Assembly (NCBI GenBank): GCA_031266635.1 | Contig: JAISAN010000163.1 | Location: 1-12,577, forward strand | Origin: Treponema sp. | GTDB taxonomy: Bacteria; Spirochaetota; Spirochaetia; Treponematales; Breznakiellaceae | Length of the DNA stretch: 12,577 bases | Reading direction: 5' to 3' | Program-made: the position numbers and the translations under genes | The notes under the pieces: generated by a model | Databases searched by the model: none | What the model saw: only the letters and a program-made list of their open reading frames with translations | Told to the model about the DNA's origin: nothing | In this document: positions 6,146-12,577 of the stretch, in pieces | How positions within the stretch are numbered: the stretch's first letter is position 1 | How the letters are laid out: each line of letters opens with the position of its first letter

Positions 6146-6919
6146 GTGAATAGCGGAATCAGTACCCAAAAATTGGATGTTTTTTTCAGGAAAATTCTCG
6201 ACATTGAGGGTTTTGGCAGTATTGATTCTTCCCTGAACGGCATCCAGGTAGATAACGACGGTTCCGGGCTGCGGAAAATCGCTTTTGGGGTGGACGCCAG
6301 CCTGGAAACCTTCAAACGGGCCGCGGAGTCCGGGGCGGGCCTTCTTTTTGTCCATCATGGGCTTTTTTGGGGCAGCCCCCTGCGGATAGCGGGGAATCTC
6401 CGGGGGCGGATTCAGTATCTGCTGGATCATAATATGGCCCTCTACGCGGTTCATTTACCCCTGGATCAGCACCCTTCCCTGGGGAATAACGCGGGGCTGG
6501 CGGAACTGTTGGGGCTGCAAAATATTGAGCCCTTTGGCTTGTATCATGGCCGAAAAATAGGGTATAAAGGAACCTTCCCGGAAGCTCTGGGGATTGAAGA
6601 AGCGGTACGGCGGATCAGGTTTATGGATCGTCCGGCCCTGGGGGTATACCCTTTTGGCAGGGAGAAAAGCCGGACCTGCGCGGTGGTATCAGGAGGGGCC
6701 GCTGATGAGGCCCTTCAGGCCATTGAGGAAAGAATCGATCTGTATGTAACCGGGGAAATGTCCCATCAGGTGTACCATCAGTGCCTGGAGGGAGGTCTGA
6801 ACATGATTGCCGGGGGGCATTATTCCACCGAGGTATGGGGAGTCCGCCGGGTAATGGAATATTGCGCCGAGGAACTTCATCTGGATGTGGAATTTATTGA
6901 TGTTCCCACCGGATTATAG
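6146..6919 (+). CDS. NIF3-like dinuclear metal-centre protein
   Basis: NIF3/YbgI-family proteins are hexameric rings with a two-metal site; the family is linked to GTP cyclohydrolase-type annotation, but its cellular role is unsettled. From GTG 6146 the protein has 257 residues, normal for the family. Metal-site signatures are complete: SLNGIQVDN (29-37), FVHHGLFW with H70-H71, LPLDQHPSLGNN with D107, and GGHYSTEVWGV with H225 and E229. I rejected the ATG at 6053 because its extra 31 residues come from the upstream repeat and family homology begins near LDVFFRKILDI. There is no clear Shine-Dalgarno; the promoter spacing suggests a leaderless mRNA. The gene ends 9 nt before lspA and heads that operon. 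Confidence 0.9.
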   Translation: MNSGISTQKLDVFFRKILDIEGFGSIDSSLNGIQVDNDGSGLRKIAFGVDASLETFKRAAESGAGLLFVHHGLFWGSPLRIAGNLRGRIQYLLDHNMALYAVHLPLDQHPSLGNNAGLAELLGLQNIEPFGLYHGRKIGYKGTFPEALGIEEAVRRIRFMDRPALGVYPFGREKSRTCAVVSGGAADEALQAIEERIDLYVTGEMSHQVYHQCLEGGLNMIAGGHYSTEVWGVRRVMEYCAEELHLDVEFIDVPTGL

Positions 6920-6928
6920 GGAGAAACC

Positions 6929-7459
6929 ATGCGATTGATAGAAAAAGCTAAAGCCCTGCCCTTTATATTAACGGGGGCGATTATTCTGGCGGATCAGGCG
7001 GTAAAAAGCTATATCGCGGTAAAGTGGCCCCAGAGCGGCACTCTAATTGCCGATCTTTTTAACGGATTTTTGCAAATCTACCATGTCCGCAACAAAGCAA
7101 TCGCCTTCAGCCTGGGCCATAATATTCCCGATGCCATTAAACCGGTACTGTTTATTGTGCTTCCCATTCTGGTGCTGGTTTTTTTGTGCCGCTATTATCT
7201 AAAATCCGATGAATTTGCCGGAATTCAGCGCTGGGCTGTGGCGGGAATCATTGGAGGGGGAGCCGGCAATATTATCGACCGGATTTTCCGGCCCGACGGG
7301 GTAGTGGACTTTATCAGCATCAAATTTTACGGGTTTTTGGGCATGGAACGGTGGCCTACGTTTAATATCGCCGACGCCTCCGTGGTGATTTCCTGTATTC
7401 TCCTGTTCCTGACCATCATGATCAGCCCGAAAGGGCGGGAAGGCAAAAAAACAGCATGA
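6929..7459 (+). CDS. lspA: Lipoprotein signal peptidase (signal peptidase II)
   Basis: LspA is an inner-membrane aspartyl protease that cuts signal peptides from diacylated prolipoproteins ahead of the lipidated Cys. The 176-residue protein has about four membrane segments and the conserved blocks: AIILADQAVK near the N-terminus, VRNKAIAFSLG (53-63) with N54, GNIIDRIFRPDGVVDFI (113-129) with D117 and catalytic D127, and FNIADASVV (145-153) with catalytic D149. A GGGAGA ribosome site precedes ATG 6929. It lies 9 nt after the NIF3-like gene and overlaps the next gene by 4 nt (ATGA), so it is translated within one operon. Spirochaetes are rich in lipoproteins, so this enzyme should be important. 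Confidence 0.95.
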   Translation: MRLIEKAKALPFILTGAIILADQAVKSYIAVKWPQSGTLIADLFNGFLQIYHVRNKAIAFSLGHNIPDAIKPVLFIVLPILVLVFLCRYYLKSDEFAGIQRWAVAGIIGGGAGNIIDRIFRPDGVVDFISIKFYGFLGMERWPTFNIADASVVISCILLFLTIMISPKGREGKKTA

Positions 7460-7758
7460 GCAAAAAGACCAATACCCTGTTATTTATCCTGGGTGCCACC
7501 GCTTTTAATGTTATCACCACCGCGGCGTGTTTTATCGTATTGCTCCTGCTGTATGCCCGGTTTATTATGCCCCTGATCCCCGAAGGCGGGCAGGCCTGGG
7601 GGTTTCCGGCCATCTTTGTGGCCGCTATTGCCCTGTCTTTCGTGATCTACCGGGCGGCTCTGAAACAGTTGATGAAGCGGATGGATGTGGAAAAACACTT
7701 TGACCCCATTTTTGGGGGCCGCCGGCCGCCGCCAAAGGACAGTTCCAAAACCCCCTGA
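7456..7758 (+). CDS. Small two-helix membrane protein, function unknown
   Basis: The 100-residue protein starts in the ATGA overlap with the lspA stop, so it is almost certainly translationally coupled to lspA. It has two hydrophobic stretches, about residues 8-36 and 48-66, joined by a short loop (PEGGQAW). They are followed by a basic segment (KQLMKRMD) and a polar, Pro-rich tail (GGRRPPPKDSSKTP), giving a likely cytosolic C-terminus. I recognise no family. Placement next to lspA could mean a role in lipoprotein handling, but that rests only on position. The coding call is supported by the overlap, the membrane pattern and codon use like its neighbours. Confidence 0.75.
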   Translation: MSKKTNTLLFILGATAFNVITTAACFIVLLLLYARFIMPLIPEGGQAWGFPAIFVAAIALSFVIYRAALKQLMKRMDVEKHFDPIFGGRRPPPKDSSKTP

Positions 7759-7780
7759 AAACCCGGCGGAGTTTTGGAAC
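7742..7780 (+). terminator. Stem-loop at the end of the lspA operon
   Basis: GTTCCAAAAC (7742-7751) pairs perfectly with GTTTTGGAAC (7771-7780) around a 19 nt loop. Its left arm lies inside the last codons of the membrane-protein gene. It shares the bases GGAAC with the next hairpin, so the two stems exclude each other. There is no long T-run. Confidence 0.5.
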
Positions 7781-7816
7781 CTCCGGAAACCCAAGCGGGG
7801 GTTTCAGAGGTTCCCT
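7776..7816. terminator. Bidirectional hairpin at convergent junction (element copy B)
   Basis: GGAACCTC-CG-GAAACCC pairs with GGGTTTC-A-GAGGTTCC up to 7814, a long stem with one small internal loop. It touches the stop codon of the 551-residue minus-strand gene (7816-7818). Positions 7780-7816 are about 35/37 identical to 3944-3980. Confidence 0.7.
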
Positions 7817-9471
7817 TAATACCCGTCGGAAAGGGAGCGGTTAATGTCCCGCTGGTATAATTCCTGGTATACATAACTGCGGTTTTTGAGCTTGTCTTTG
7901 ATGGCCTTGGAGAAGGGCATATACCGCCAGAAAATGCCCCGGACTTCCTTGTCCAGCTTCTGTATGGCCTCCGCTTCCTTGGTCATCCAGACAATATAAT
8001 CCTGGATAAAGTACTCTTTTACGTCCCCCTTGAGTTTCCGGGCGGTAAACCACTGGTAATAATTACCGGTTAAACCCTCTTCCATCCAGTAATATGAGGC
8101 TTTTTCCTTGGCTACCTGCCAGCGGAGGTCCGCCACCGCGGAAAGTACGGCGATATAGAGATTTTTGGGGTACATGGGAATGGCGATCCGGCCCCGGCTG
8201 GTGGCCCGGTTAAACCGGTCAAAAGGCTCCCAGCATATCCCCAGGTCCCCGTAGGAGGGAATCAGTACCACATAGGGCGCGATACGGTTCAGCCGGTTTT
8301 TATAGGACCGGCAGAACACTTCCGGGTCGATGCTTTCAATCAGGGTCAATTGGGCGATAATATTTTCCCGGAAGCCGGTGCCGGCGGGGCCGCAGTGAAA
8401 ATATTCACTGTTTAACAGGGGGAAATGGTTTCCCTGGCGGCCGATGGTCAGTTTTGCCATCTGCCGGATTGTTTCAAACTCCGTATCCACCGCCCGGACA
8501 TCTACGGCAATGGCCCCCCCTTCTTCCTCGACCTTGTCCCGCAGGGTCCGTACATCAGCCTCGGCCTGATGATAATCCTTAAGGAAAAGATCCAGCTCAT
8601 GATCGGTCCGCAGGAGGCTTTTCATCAATTCCTGAATTTCACCGAAGACCCGTTTCTGGGTGTCGGTATAACAGGAATGAATATCGTTGAATCCGTCCAG
8701 GGGAAAATGCTCAAAGATAATATTAACCCGGTCCTGCATGGTTGTTTCCAGCGCACGCCGTTCCTCATCTTTCGCCCGCAAAAGGCTCCGGGAACCGTCA
8801 AGTTTCCCCATTGCCTTTTCCAAAAGCTGCTGTAGGCGAATTTGATTGTTGTTTTTTGCTATCCTGACTTCGTCGGTGGTGGAATTTCTCAAAATTCCGG
8901 TTCCAATTAATTTGAACCATTCGTCCAGGTAATATACTGGCAGATTTAGTTCATTGTCCACCACGATTTTAGCAAAAAAGGTTCTGGTTTCCGCGTCAAC
9001 AAAGGTGGGATGGAGTAAATTAAAGCGCAGGAGGTATTTTTTCGGATTCGACAGGCGTCCGGGCGCTTTTTTGGCGATTCCCAGGAGAAAATCCCAATAG
9101 GCGGTGATAAATTGCTGCCGGTACACGCTGCGATCCTTGGGGTCTTTCGCGTTCAGGTACTTCTGGAGGATAGTATGTACCCGTTTGGCAATATCCCCCT
9201 CTCCGGAAAGGGCGGTTTTATAATAATTGGGGTCGTTAAAAATATTGTGGGGAACCGGCTCAAGATGTTTTGTTATTTCCGGGAATCTTTCGGTATTGAG
9301 ATTCACTGCCTGGGTATCGGTTTCTTCCCCCGGTTCAATCTGTTCGTCAAAAATACTGGCAAAATTCGGCGGGTTTGCGGCGTTTTCTCCGGGACTTCGG
9401 TCAACTGCTGTCCCCAATAACGCGGCAATTTCGGGGTCCATTTCTCCCTGGAAAATATTTTTTTCCGCCAT
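7816..9471 (-). CDS. Conserved-looking 551-residue coiled-coil protein, function unknown
   Basis: I do not recognise a family. The protein is soluble in appearance, with no signal peptide or membrane segment. Residues 1-75 are acidic and Pro/Asn-rich, probably disordered. Residues about 95-200 are helical and aromatic-rich. Two heptad-like charged stretches, about 205-250 (LLEKAMGKLDGSRSLLRAK) and 270-320, suggest coiled coils. The C-terminal third is rich in Trp and Tyr (YYWMEEG, YYQWFTARKLKGD, FWRYMPFSK). The full-length open frame, an AAGGA ribosome site upstream of ATG 9471 and a TATAAT box about 75 nt upstream support a real single-gene unit. It converges on the lspA operon across a shared hairpin. 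A structural or cytoskeletal role would be a guess. Confidence 0.85.
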   Translation of the reverse strand: MAEKNIFQGEMDPEIAALLGTAVDRSPGENAANPPNFASIFDEQIEPGEETDTQAVNLNTERFPEITKHLEPVPHNIFNDPNYYKTALSGEGDIAKRVHTILQKYLNAKDPKDRSVYRQQFITAYWDFLLGIAKKAPGRLSNPKKYLLRFNLLHPTFVDAETRTFFAKIVVDNELNLPVYYLDEWFKLIGTGILRNSTTDEVRIAKNNNQIRLQQLLEKAMGKLDGSRSLLRAKDEERRALETTMQDRVNIIFEHFPLDGFNDIHSCYTDTQKRVFGEIQELMKSLLRTDHELDLFLKDYHQAEADVRTLRDKVEEEGGAIAVDVRAVDTEFETIRQMAKLTIGRQGNHFPLLNSEYFHCGPAGTGFRENIIAQLTLIESIDPEVFCRSYKNRLNRIAPYVVLIPSYGDLGICWEPFDRFNRATSRGRIAIPMYPKNLYIAVLSAVADLRWQVAKEKASYYWMEEGLTGNYYQWFTARKLKGDVKEYFIQDYIVWMTKEAEAIQKLDKEVRGIFWRYMPFSKAIKDKLKNRSYVYQELYQRDINRSLSDGY

Positions 9472-9546
9472 AGATTCCGGTTCCTTTTATTCGCAGTGGG
9501 GTTCCAATACCCCGCATCCCGGGGCAGGGTAGTCCATCTCTATTGT

Positions 9547-9571
9547 ATTATAGCGTATTTTACCGGTAAAA
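9547..9571 (-). promoter_or_regulatory. -10 box and palindrome upstream of the 551-residue protein gene
   Basis: On the minus strand, TATAAT occupies 9552-9547. Directly upstream, in the spacer region, is the perfect palindrome TTTTACCGGTAAAA (9558-9571). No good -35 hexamer is present, which fits an activator-dependent or regulated promoter. Confidence 0.4.
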
Positions 9572-9659
9572 AAGATTTGTTTCTACTGTTAATGAAGAAA
9601 TTGCCTTTTTTCTGGCGCTGAGGGGTAAAACTGCCAATTATGGTGAATTATGGGCAGCA

Positions 9660-9758
9660 AGATATTTCTTCTGGAGGTGGTCGGAATTGAACCGGCGACC
9701 TTTTGAATGCCATTCAAACGCTCTAGCCAACTGAGCTACACCCCCAGAAGAAATATCT
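9660..9758. repeat. 15 bp perfect inverted repeat flanking tRNA-Ala
   Basis: AGATATTTCTTCTGG (9660-9674) is the exact reverse complement of 9744-9758. Two bases of each arm are the outer acceptor pairs; the other 13 extend the helix outward from the acceptor stem, pairing the 5' leader with the discriminator and 3' trailer. Confidence 0.9.
9672..9745 (-). tRNA. tRNA-Ala, anticodon GGC
   Basis: The 74 nt gene folds as a full cloverleaf: acceptor GGGGGTG/CACCTCC, D-stem GCTC/GAGC, anticodon stem TTTGA/TCAAA with loop ATGGCAT (anticodon GGC, reading GCC), and T-loop TTCAATT. The acceptor carries G3-T70, the alanine identity wobble pair, and discriminator A73. The T-stem has one C-A mismatch (second pair). 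CCA is not encoded and must be added. The gene is flanked by perfectly complementary leader and trailer sequences. Confidence 0.95.
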
Positions 9759-9943
9759 CCCGAGTTGTTCGAAGATTGAAGTTTCCGGACAACAACGTTT
9801 AATGACTATATATTTTTATGATTTTTATGTCAAGGCGCCCGGAGGGTACTGGCGGCGGGAGGGTACATGAGGCATCCGGCCTTTCGGTAAGATTTTATGC
9901 AGGGATTACTCTGTCCGGAATAGAGTACCAGACCTGGGTGGAG

Positions 9944-11128
9944 TCAGGAGCTAAAGAAAGCGCGGTTCCCCAAAAGGAAATCCTCAAGGCCGCATTGCGG
10001 GCTTCCTACCAATAAAAAAAGGGCCTGGGGGTATCTTTTCTTGAATTCAATACTTCCGCCGCTCTTTTTTGCCCTGCCGCTTTTTACTTCTATGGCGCTT
10101 ATTCTTTGCTGTTTTTGAATAACAAAGTCTACTTCATCATCACGTTCCCGCCACCAGAAAACTTCAAAGCCTTCTTCTTTGGACCGGGCCAGAAGATACG
10201 CTCCAACCGCGCTTTCCACGAGACGGCCTTTTTTTACGGGATCGCCCAAAAGCCGTTCGCGGGTTGTTCCTTCGGCATAGGTCATAAGCGATGTATCAAA
10301 GACCATAAAACGGGGGGAACTTTGCCTGATCTGTAATTTCGAGGGAGAATATTTTCGCAGGCCGCAGAGTATATTCTCCTTTTCAAGGAGATCCAGGTAA
10401 TGGGCGATGGTAACGGTATTCCCGGCGTCCTGTAATTGTCCCATTATTTTTGTAAACGACAATTCCTGGGCCGAATAGGCCGCCCCCAGATTGAAAAGGG
10501 AACGCAGTAAGGCTGGTTTTCTTACCTCTTCCATAAAAAGTATATCCCTGGCGATAGCCGGTTCTACAATTGAAGCGCCGATATACCTTGCCCACCGTTC
10601 TTCATCGTCTTTCAGGGCCGCCGCTCCCGGATACCCGCCGAAATAGAGAAATTCATCCAGGGTATAGCCGAAGGCCTCCCGGCATTCAGCATAGTTCCAG
10701 TGAGGGCAAAAAAGTATCTCAAAGCGCCCCATGAGCGATTCGGAAAGACCCTTCTGAATCAGGAGGCTTGATGAACCGGTAAGGATAACTTTCAGATCTG
10801 TCTTCTTGCGGGTGTCTTCATCCCATAGTTGCTTGACTATAGAAGGCCACTGTTTTATTTTTTGTATTTCGTCCACCGCGAAAATAGTGTCTGTACCCGT
10901 CTGTTTTTGCAGTAAACGGGCCTGTTCCCATTCATTACTGAGCCATTCGGGGGAGCTTGCGGCAGGGGCATCGGCGCTGGCGTAATGCCGGGGAAAATCC
11001 AGGGAGTCAAGCGCCTGTATCAGGGCGGTCGTTTTTCCTGACTGCCGGGGGCCGGTAATGATCTGCATAAACCGCCGTTTTTCACGCATCCTGCTTTTTA
11101 ACTGTGTAACCAGATTACGTTCGTACAT
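9944..11128 (-). CDS. AAA_14/DUF4143-type ATPase with winged-helix and nuclease-like C-terminus
   Basis: These P-loop ATPases are widespread, often multicopy in host-associated bacteria, and of uncertain role. From ATG 11128 (GGAG ribosome site, 11 nt spacing) the protein has 394 residues. Visible parts: Walker A GPRQSGKT (26-33), Walker B TIFAVDEIQK with D86-E87, sensor-like ILTGSSS (115-121), a probable winged-helix stretch at about 204-260, and a C-terminal PD-(D/E)xK-like pattern DEVDFVI...AIEVKSG with E347 and K349. A GTG at 11140 in frame would add four residues. It is a single-gene unit on the minus strand behind a strong promoter overlapped by tandem palindromes. The winged helix makes autoregulation plausible. 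Whether the nuclease-like domain is active is unknown. Confidence 0.9.
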   Translation of the reverse strand: MYERNLVTQLKSRMREKRRFMQIITGPRQSGKTTALIQALDSLDFPRHYASADAPAASSPEWLSNEWEQARLLQKQTGTDTIFAVDEIQKIKQWPSIVKQLWDEDTRKKTDLKVILTGSSSLLIQKGLSESLMGRFEILFCPHWNYAECREAFGYTLDEFLYFGGYPGAAALKDDEERWARYIGASIVEPAIARDILFMEEVRKPALLRSLFNLGAAYSAQELSFTKIMGQLQDAGNTVTIAHYLDLLEKENILCGLRKYSPSKLQIRQSSPRFMVFDTSLMTYAEGTTRERLLGDPVKKGRLVESAVGAYLLARSKEEGFEVFWWRERDDEVDFVIQKQQRISAIEVKSGRAKKSGGSIEFKKRYPQALFLLVGSPQCGLEDFLLGNRAFFSS

Positions 11129-11145
11129 AAAATAAACCACTCCAT

Positions 11146-11198
11146 TACAAATTACTCAGTATATTGAGTAATATACTCATTATACTGAGTAATTTGTA
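11146..11198. promoter_or_regulatory. 53 bp palindrome made of two tandem 18 bp operators
   Basis: Outer arms 11146-11163 and 11181-11198 are perfect 18 nt complements. Within are two operators of the form TACTCA-N6-TGAGTA, at 11153-11170 and 11174-11191. Their centres are 21 bp apart, two helical turns, so bound dimers would lie on one face. They overlap the -10 box and start region of the ATPase promoter, which fits repression. Confidence 0.75.
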
Positions 11199-11206
11199 GG
11201 AGTCAA
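11179..11206 (-). promoter_or_regulatory. Sigma-70-type promoter of the ATPase gene
   Basis: On the minus strand: TTGACT (11206-11201), a 16 nt spacer and TATAAT (11184-11179). The predicted start is near 11172, about 44 nt before the ATG at 11128. The downstream 18 bp operator covers the -10 box. Confidence 0.75.
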
Positions 11207-11209
11207 GAC

Positions 11210-11251
11210 GGGCAGCGTCATTTACTTTGATGAAAGTAAATGACGCTGCCC
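11210..11251. repeat. Perfect 19 bp-stem hairpin between divergent genes
   Basis: The arm at 11210-11228 (GGGCAGCGTCATTTACTTT) is the exact reverse complement of 11233-11251, around a GATG loop. There is no T-run on either side, so it is not a usual terminator. It lies about 140-180 nt upstream of the predicted sigma-54 start site. Confidence 0.85.
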
Positions 11252-11266
11252 TGGCCGCATATAGCG

Positions 11267-11296
11267 TTGACACTAAATTTCGTTATATGTTATTGT
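11267..11296 (+). promoter_or_regulatory. Possible sigma-70 promoter
   Basis: A perfect TTGACA (11267-11272) is followed after 18 nt by TATTGT (11291-11296), a 4/6 match to the -10 consensus. It would be a second, weaker promoter for the exported-protein gene. Confidence 0.35.
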
Positions 11297-11364
11297 AAAA
11301 TCATGGTGAGGATAGGTCAAAAAAATATCGCTTTTTTGAAAAAAATCTCTGAAAACCGCCGTAC

Positions 11365-11440
<76 letters not shown>

Positions 11441-11510
11441 GTGAATTCGCCCATCTAAATTTTCCTCTTTTCTCAAAAAAAATTTGTCCCCACAGTAACC
11501 CCGTGCCTGA

Positions 11511-11526
11511 TCCGGCAAACGCCGGA
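11511..11526 (+). repeat. Small GC hairpin in the leader of the exported-protein gene
   Basis: TCCGGC (11511-11516) pairs with GCCGGA (11521-11526) around AAAC. The surrounding GC-rich block (about 11501-11548) looks unlike the AT-rich sequence before it and may be a dispersed repeat. Confidence 0.4.
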
Positions 11527-11564
11527 ACCGGGGCGGCTTGGATCCCCATACAAAGGAACGTACC

Positions 11565-12577
11565 ATGAAAAGATTTTTCACAGGCTTGGTTTTATCCTGT
11601 CTGGCCGGGGCCGCCTTTGCCCAGCAGCGTCTGCCCCTGGACGCCGCCCTCGGCAACGCCGTGTCGTACCTGAGCGGGACCCTGCCCCGTAATACCGGCC
11701 TTCTGGCCCTTAAGCTCGGCGCGCCCTCGGACGCCCTGTCGGATTACGCCTCGGATATTTTTACCGCCCGGCTCCTTGCCTCCGGGGCTTTTATTCTGGC
11801 GGAGCGGGACAGCGCGGTTTTACGAAGTATCGAAACGGAGAGCGCCTACCAGCTTTCCGGCAATGTGGACGATGACAGTATGGCGTCCATCGGGCATCAG
11901 TCGGGGGCGCGGGTCCTGGTGTCGGGGAGTATCGCCCGTCTGGGAACGGAGTACCGCCTGACGGTGAAGGCGGCAAGTATTGAAAAAGCGGAAGTCCTGG
12001 CGGTGTATATCGCCACGCTGGAAAGCGCCGATCAATTCAGAAAAATGGCGGGTACGCCTTCCGGCCTCAGCGCAGGCCGTCCGCAGTGGATCATGCGGCC
12101 CCTGGAGGAGGGCAGGGCGGCATACGAAAATGCGGGCGTTACGGGGGTGTCGTCGTGGTACTACGATGTGGGAATGTCAACAAAAACAAGCACCGAACAA
12201 CGGGCCCGGCAGCGGGCTGCGCAGAACATTCAGGCAAACATCGCGGCCACCATCGCCTCGGACTTTAAGGCCCGGCTGGATATTACCGAATATGCGCTCT
12301 TTAAGGACTGCGGTATAGAAGACGCGGAGCGCCTCATCGAGACGGCGATAAGCAGCTCCATCAGAACCCGGATACCCCGCTACGAGCCCCTGGAATGGCA
12401 TATCGAAACCGGCGTTAACGCGGAAGGCAAAGAGTGGTACACGGCCTATGTGCTGGTACGCTTTCCCCGCAAGGATATTCTGGGTGTGGTGGAGAAGATC
12501 GAACCCGTTGCGGTGGTCAACACCCTGATTGCAAACGCCGTTAGGCAAAAGCTCATTGACCAAAGCGCGGAAGGGGA
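11565..12577 (+). CDS. Exported CsgG/LpoB-like, LPP20-like protein (3' end beyond window)
   Basis: The frame opens at ATG 11565 after AAAGGA and stays open for 337 codons to the window edge, so the C-terminus is missing. Residues 1-19 form a signal peptide (KRFF, then hydrophobic) with a type I site at AFA-QQ; a Cys at residue 12 makes a lipobox less likely but possible. Residues about 45-160 resemble the CsgG/TolB-N/LpoB fold (LLALKLG, FTARLLASGAFILAERDSAV, GARVLVSGSIA). Residues about 185-310 resemble LPP20-type outer-membrane lipoprotein domains (QRARQRAAQNIQANIA, WYTAYVLVRFP). It is likely periplasmic or outer-membrane associated. Control appears to be sigma-54 dependent, with a CT microsatellite in the leader. 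The domain calls are by eye and tentative. Confidence 0.8.
   Translation, partial: MKRFFTGLVLSCLAGAAFAQQRLPLDAALGNAVSYLSGTLPRNTGLLALKLGAPSDALSDYASDIFTARLLASGAFILAERDSAVLRSIETESAYQLSGNVDDDSMASIGHQSGARVLVSGSIARLGTEYRLTVKAASIEKAEVLAVYIATLESADQFRKMAGTPSGLSAGRPQWIMRPLEEGRAAYENAGVTGVSSWYYDVGMSTKTSTEQRARQRAAQNIQANIAATIASDFKARLDITEYALFKDCGIEDAERLIETAISSSIRTRIPRYEPLEWHIETGVNAEGKEWYTAYVLVRFPRKDILGVVEKIEPVAVVNTLIANAVRQKLIDQSAEG

Noticed and set aside
5895..6149. 84-codon plus-strand frame
   Set aside because: It is made from both copies of the duplicated repeat (the same peptide phrase occurs twice) and overlaps the NIF3-like promoter.
9631..9657. CTGCC/GGCAG arms around a direct repeat of AATTATGG, just downstream of the tRNA on its own strand
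   Set aside because: Only a 5 bp stem with a long loop and no T-run; too weak to call a terminator.
9818..10015. 65-codon plus-strand frame next to the ATPase 3' end
   Set aside because: Overlaps the ATPase coding end on the opposite strand, with no ribosome site or recognisable product. The 9746-9943 gap otherwise shows nothing I can support.

Overview
The window looks like chromosomal DNA of a spirochaete, most likely a Treponema. Reasons: GC is moderate (roughly 50-55% by eye), rsmI is followed directly by a FlgM-type anti-sigma factor with a sigma-28 promoter, several long proteins resemble nothing common outside spirochaetes, and the dispersed short inverted repeats recall termite-gut treponemes. 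The genus is an inference; no 16S or other marker is present.

Layout. 84-779: rsmI (16S rRNA 2'-O-methyltransferase, no C-terminal extension). 813-1103: flgM, behind a sigma-28-type promoter and ending at a strong terminator (1164-1218). 1268-3934, plus strand: an apparent operon of an iron-alcohol-dehydrogenase-fold protein that has lost its metal ligands, moaC, and a MOSC-MogA fusion, so two of the three are molybdenum cofactor genes. 3979-5475, minus: a GHKL-ATPase/HDOD fusion, convergent with the previous operon. 5476-6145: a long gene-poor stretch with inverted repeats and a duplicated ~66 bp hairpin element. 6146-7758, plus: NIF3-like protein, lspA and a small membrane protein, tightly packed. 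7816-9471, minus: a 551-residue unrecognised coiled-coil protein. 9672-9745, minus: tRNA-Ala(GGC). 9944-11128, minus: an AAA_14/DUF4143 ATPase. 11129-11564: a dense divergent regulatory region. 11565 to the window end, plus: an exported CsgG/LPP20-like protein cut off by the window edge.

The most unusual DNA is 11146-11564. It holds a nearly perfect 53 bp palindrome made of two tandem 18 bp operators over the ATPase promoter, a perfect 19 bp-stem hairpin, and a near-consensus sigma-54 promoter that runs straight into an uninterrupted (CT)29 tract in the expected transcription-start region of the exported protein. An in-frame stop after the tract excludes ordinary translational phase variation, so any effect of repeat length should be on transcription start or leader function.

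Other points of interest: rsmI and the NIF3-like gene share a TATACT-N6-GTG arrangement that suggests leaderless mRNAs; the tRNA-Ala leader and trailer are perfectly complementary; and a 37 bp hairpin element sits at both convergent gene junctions. No CRISPR array, prophage or intact insertion sequence was seen.
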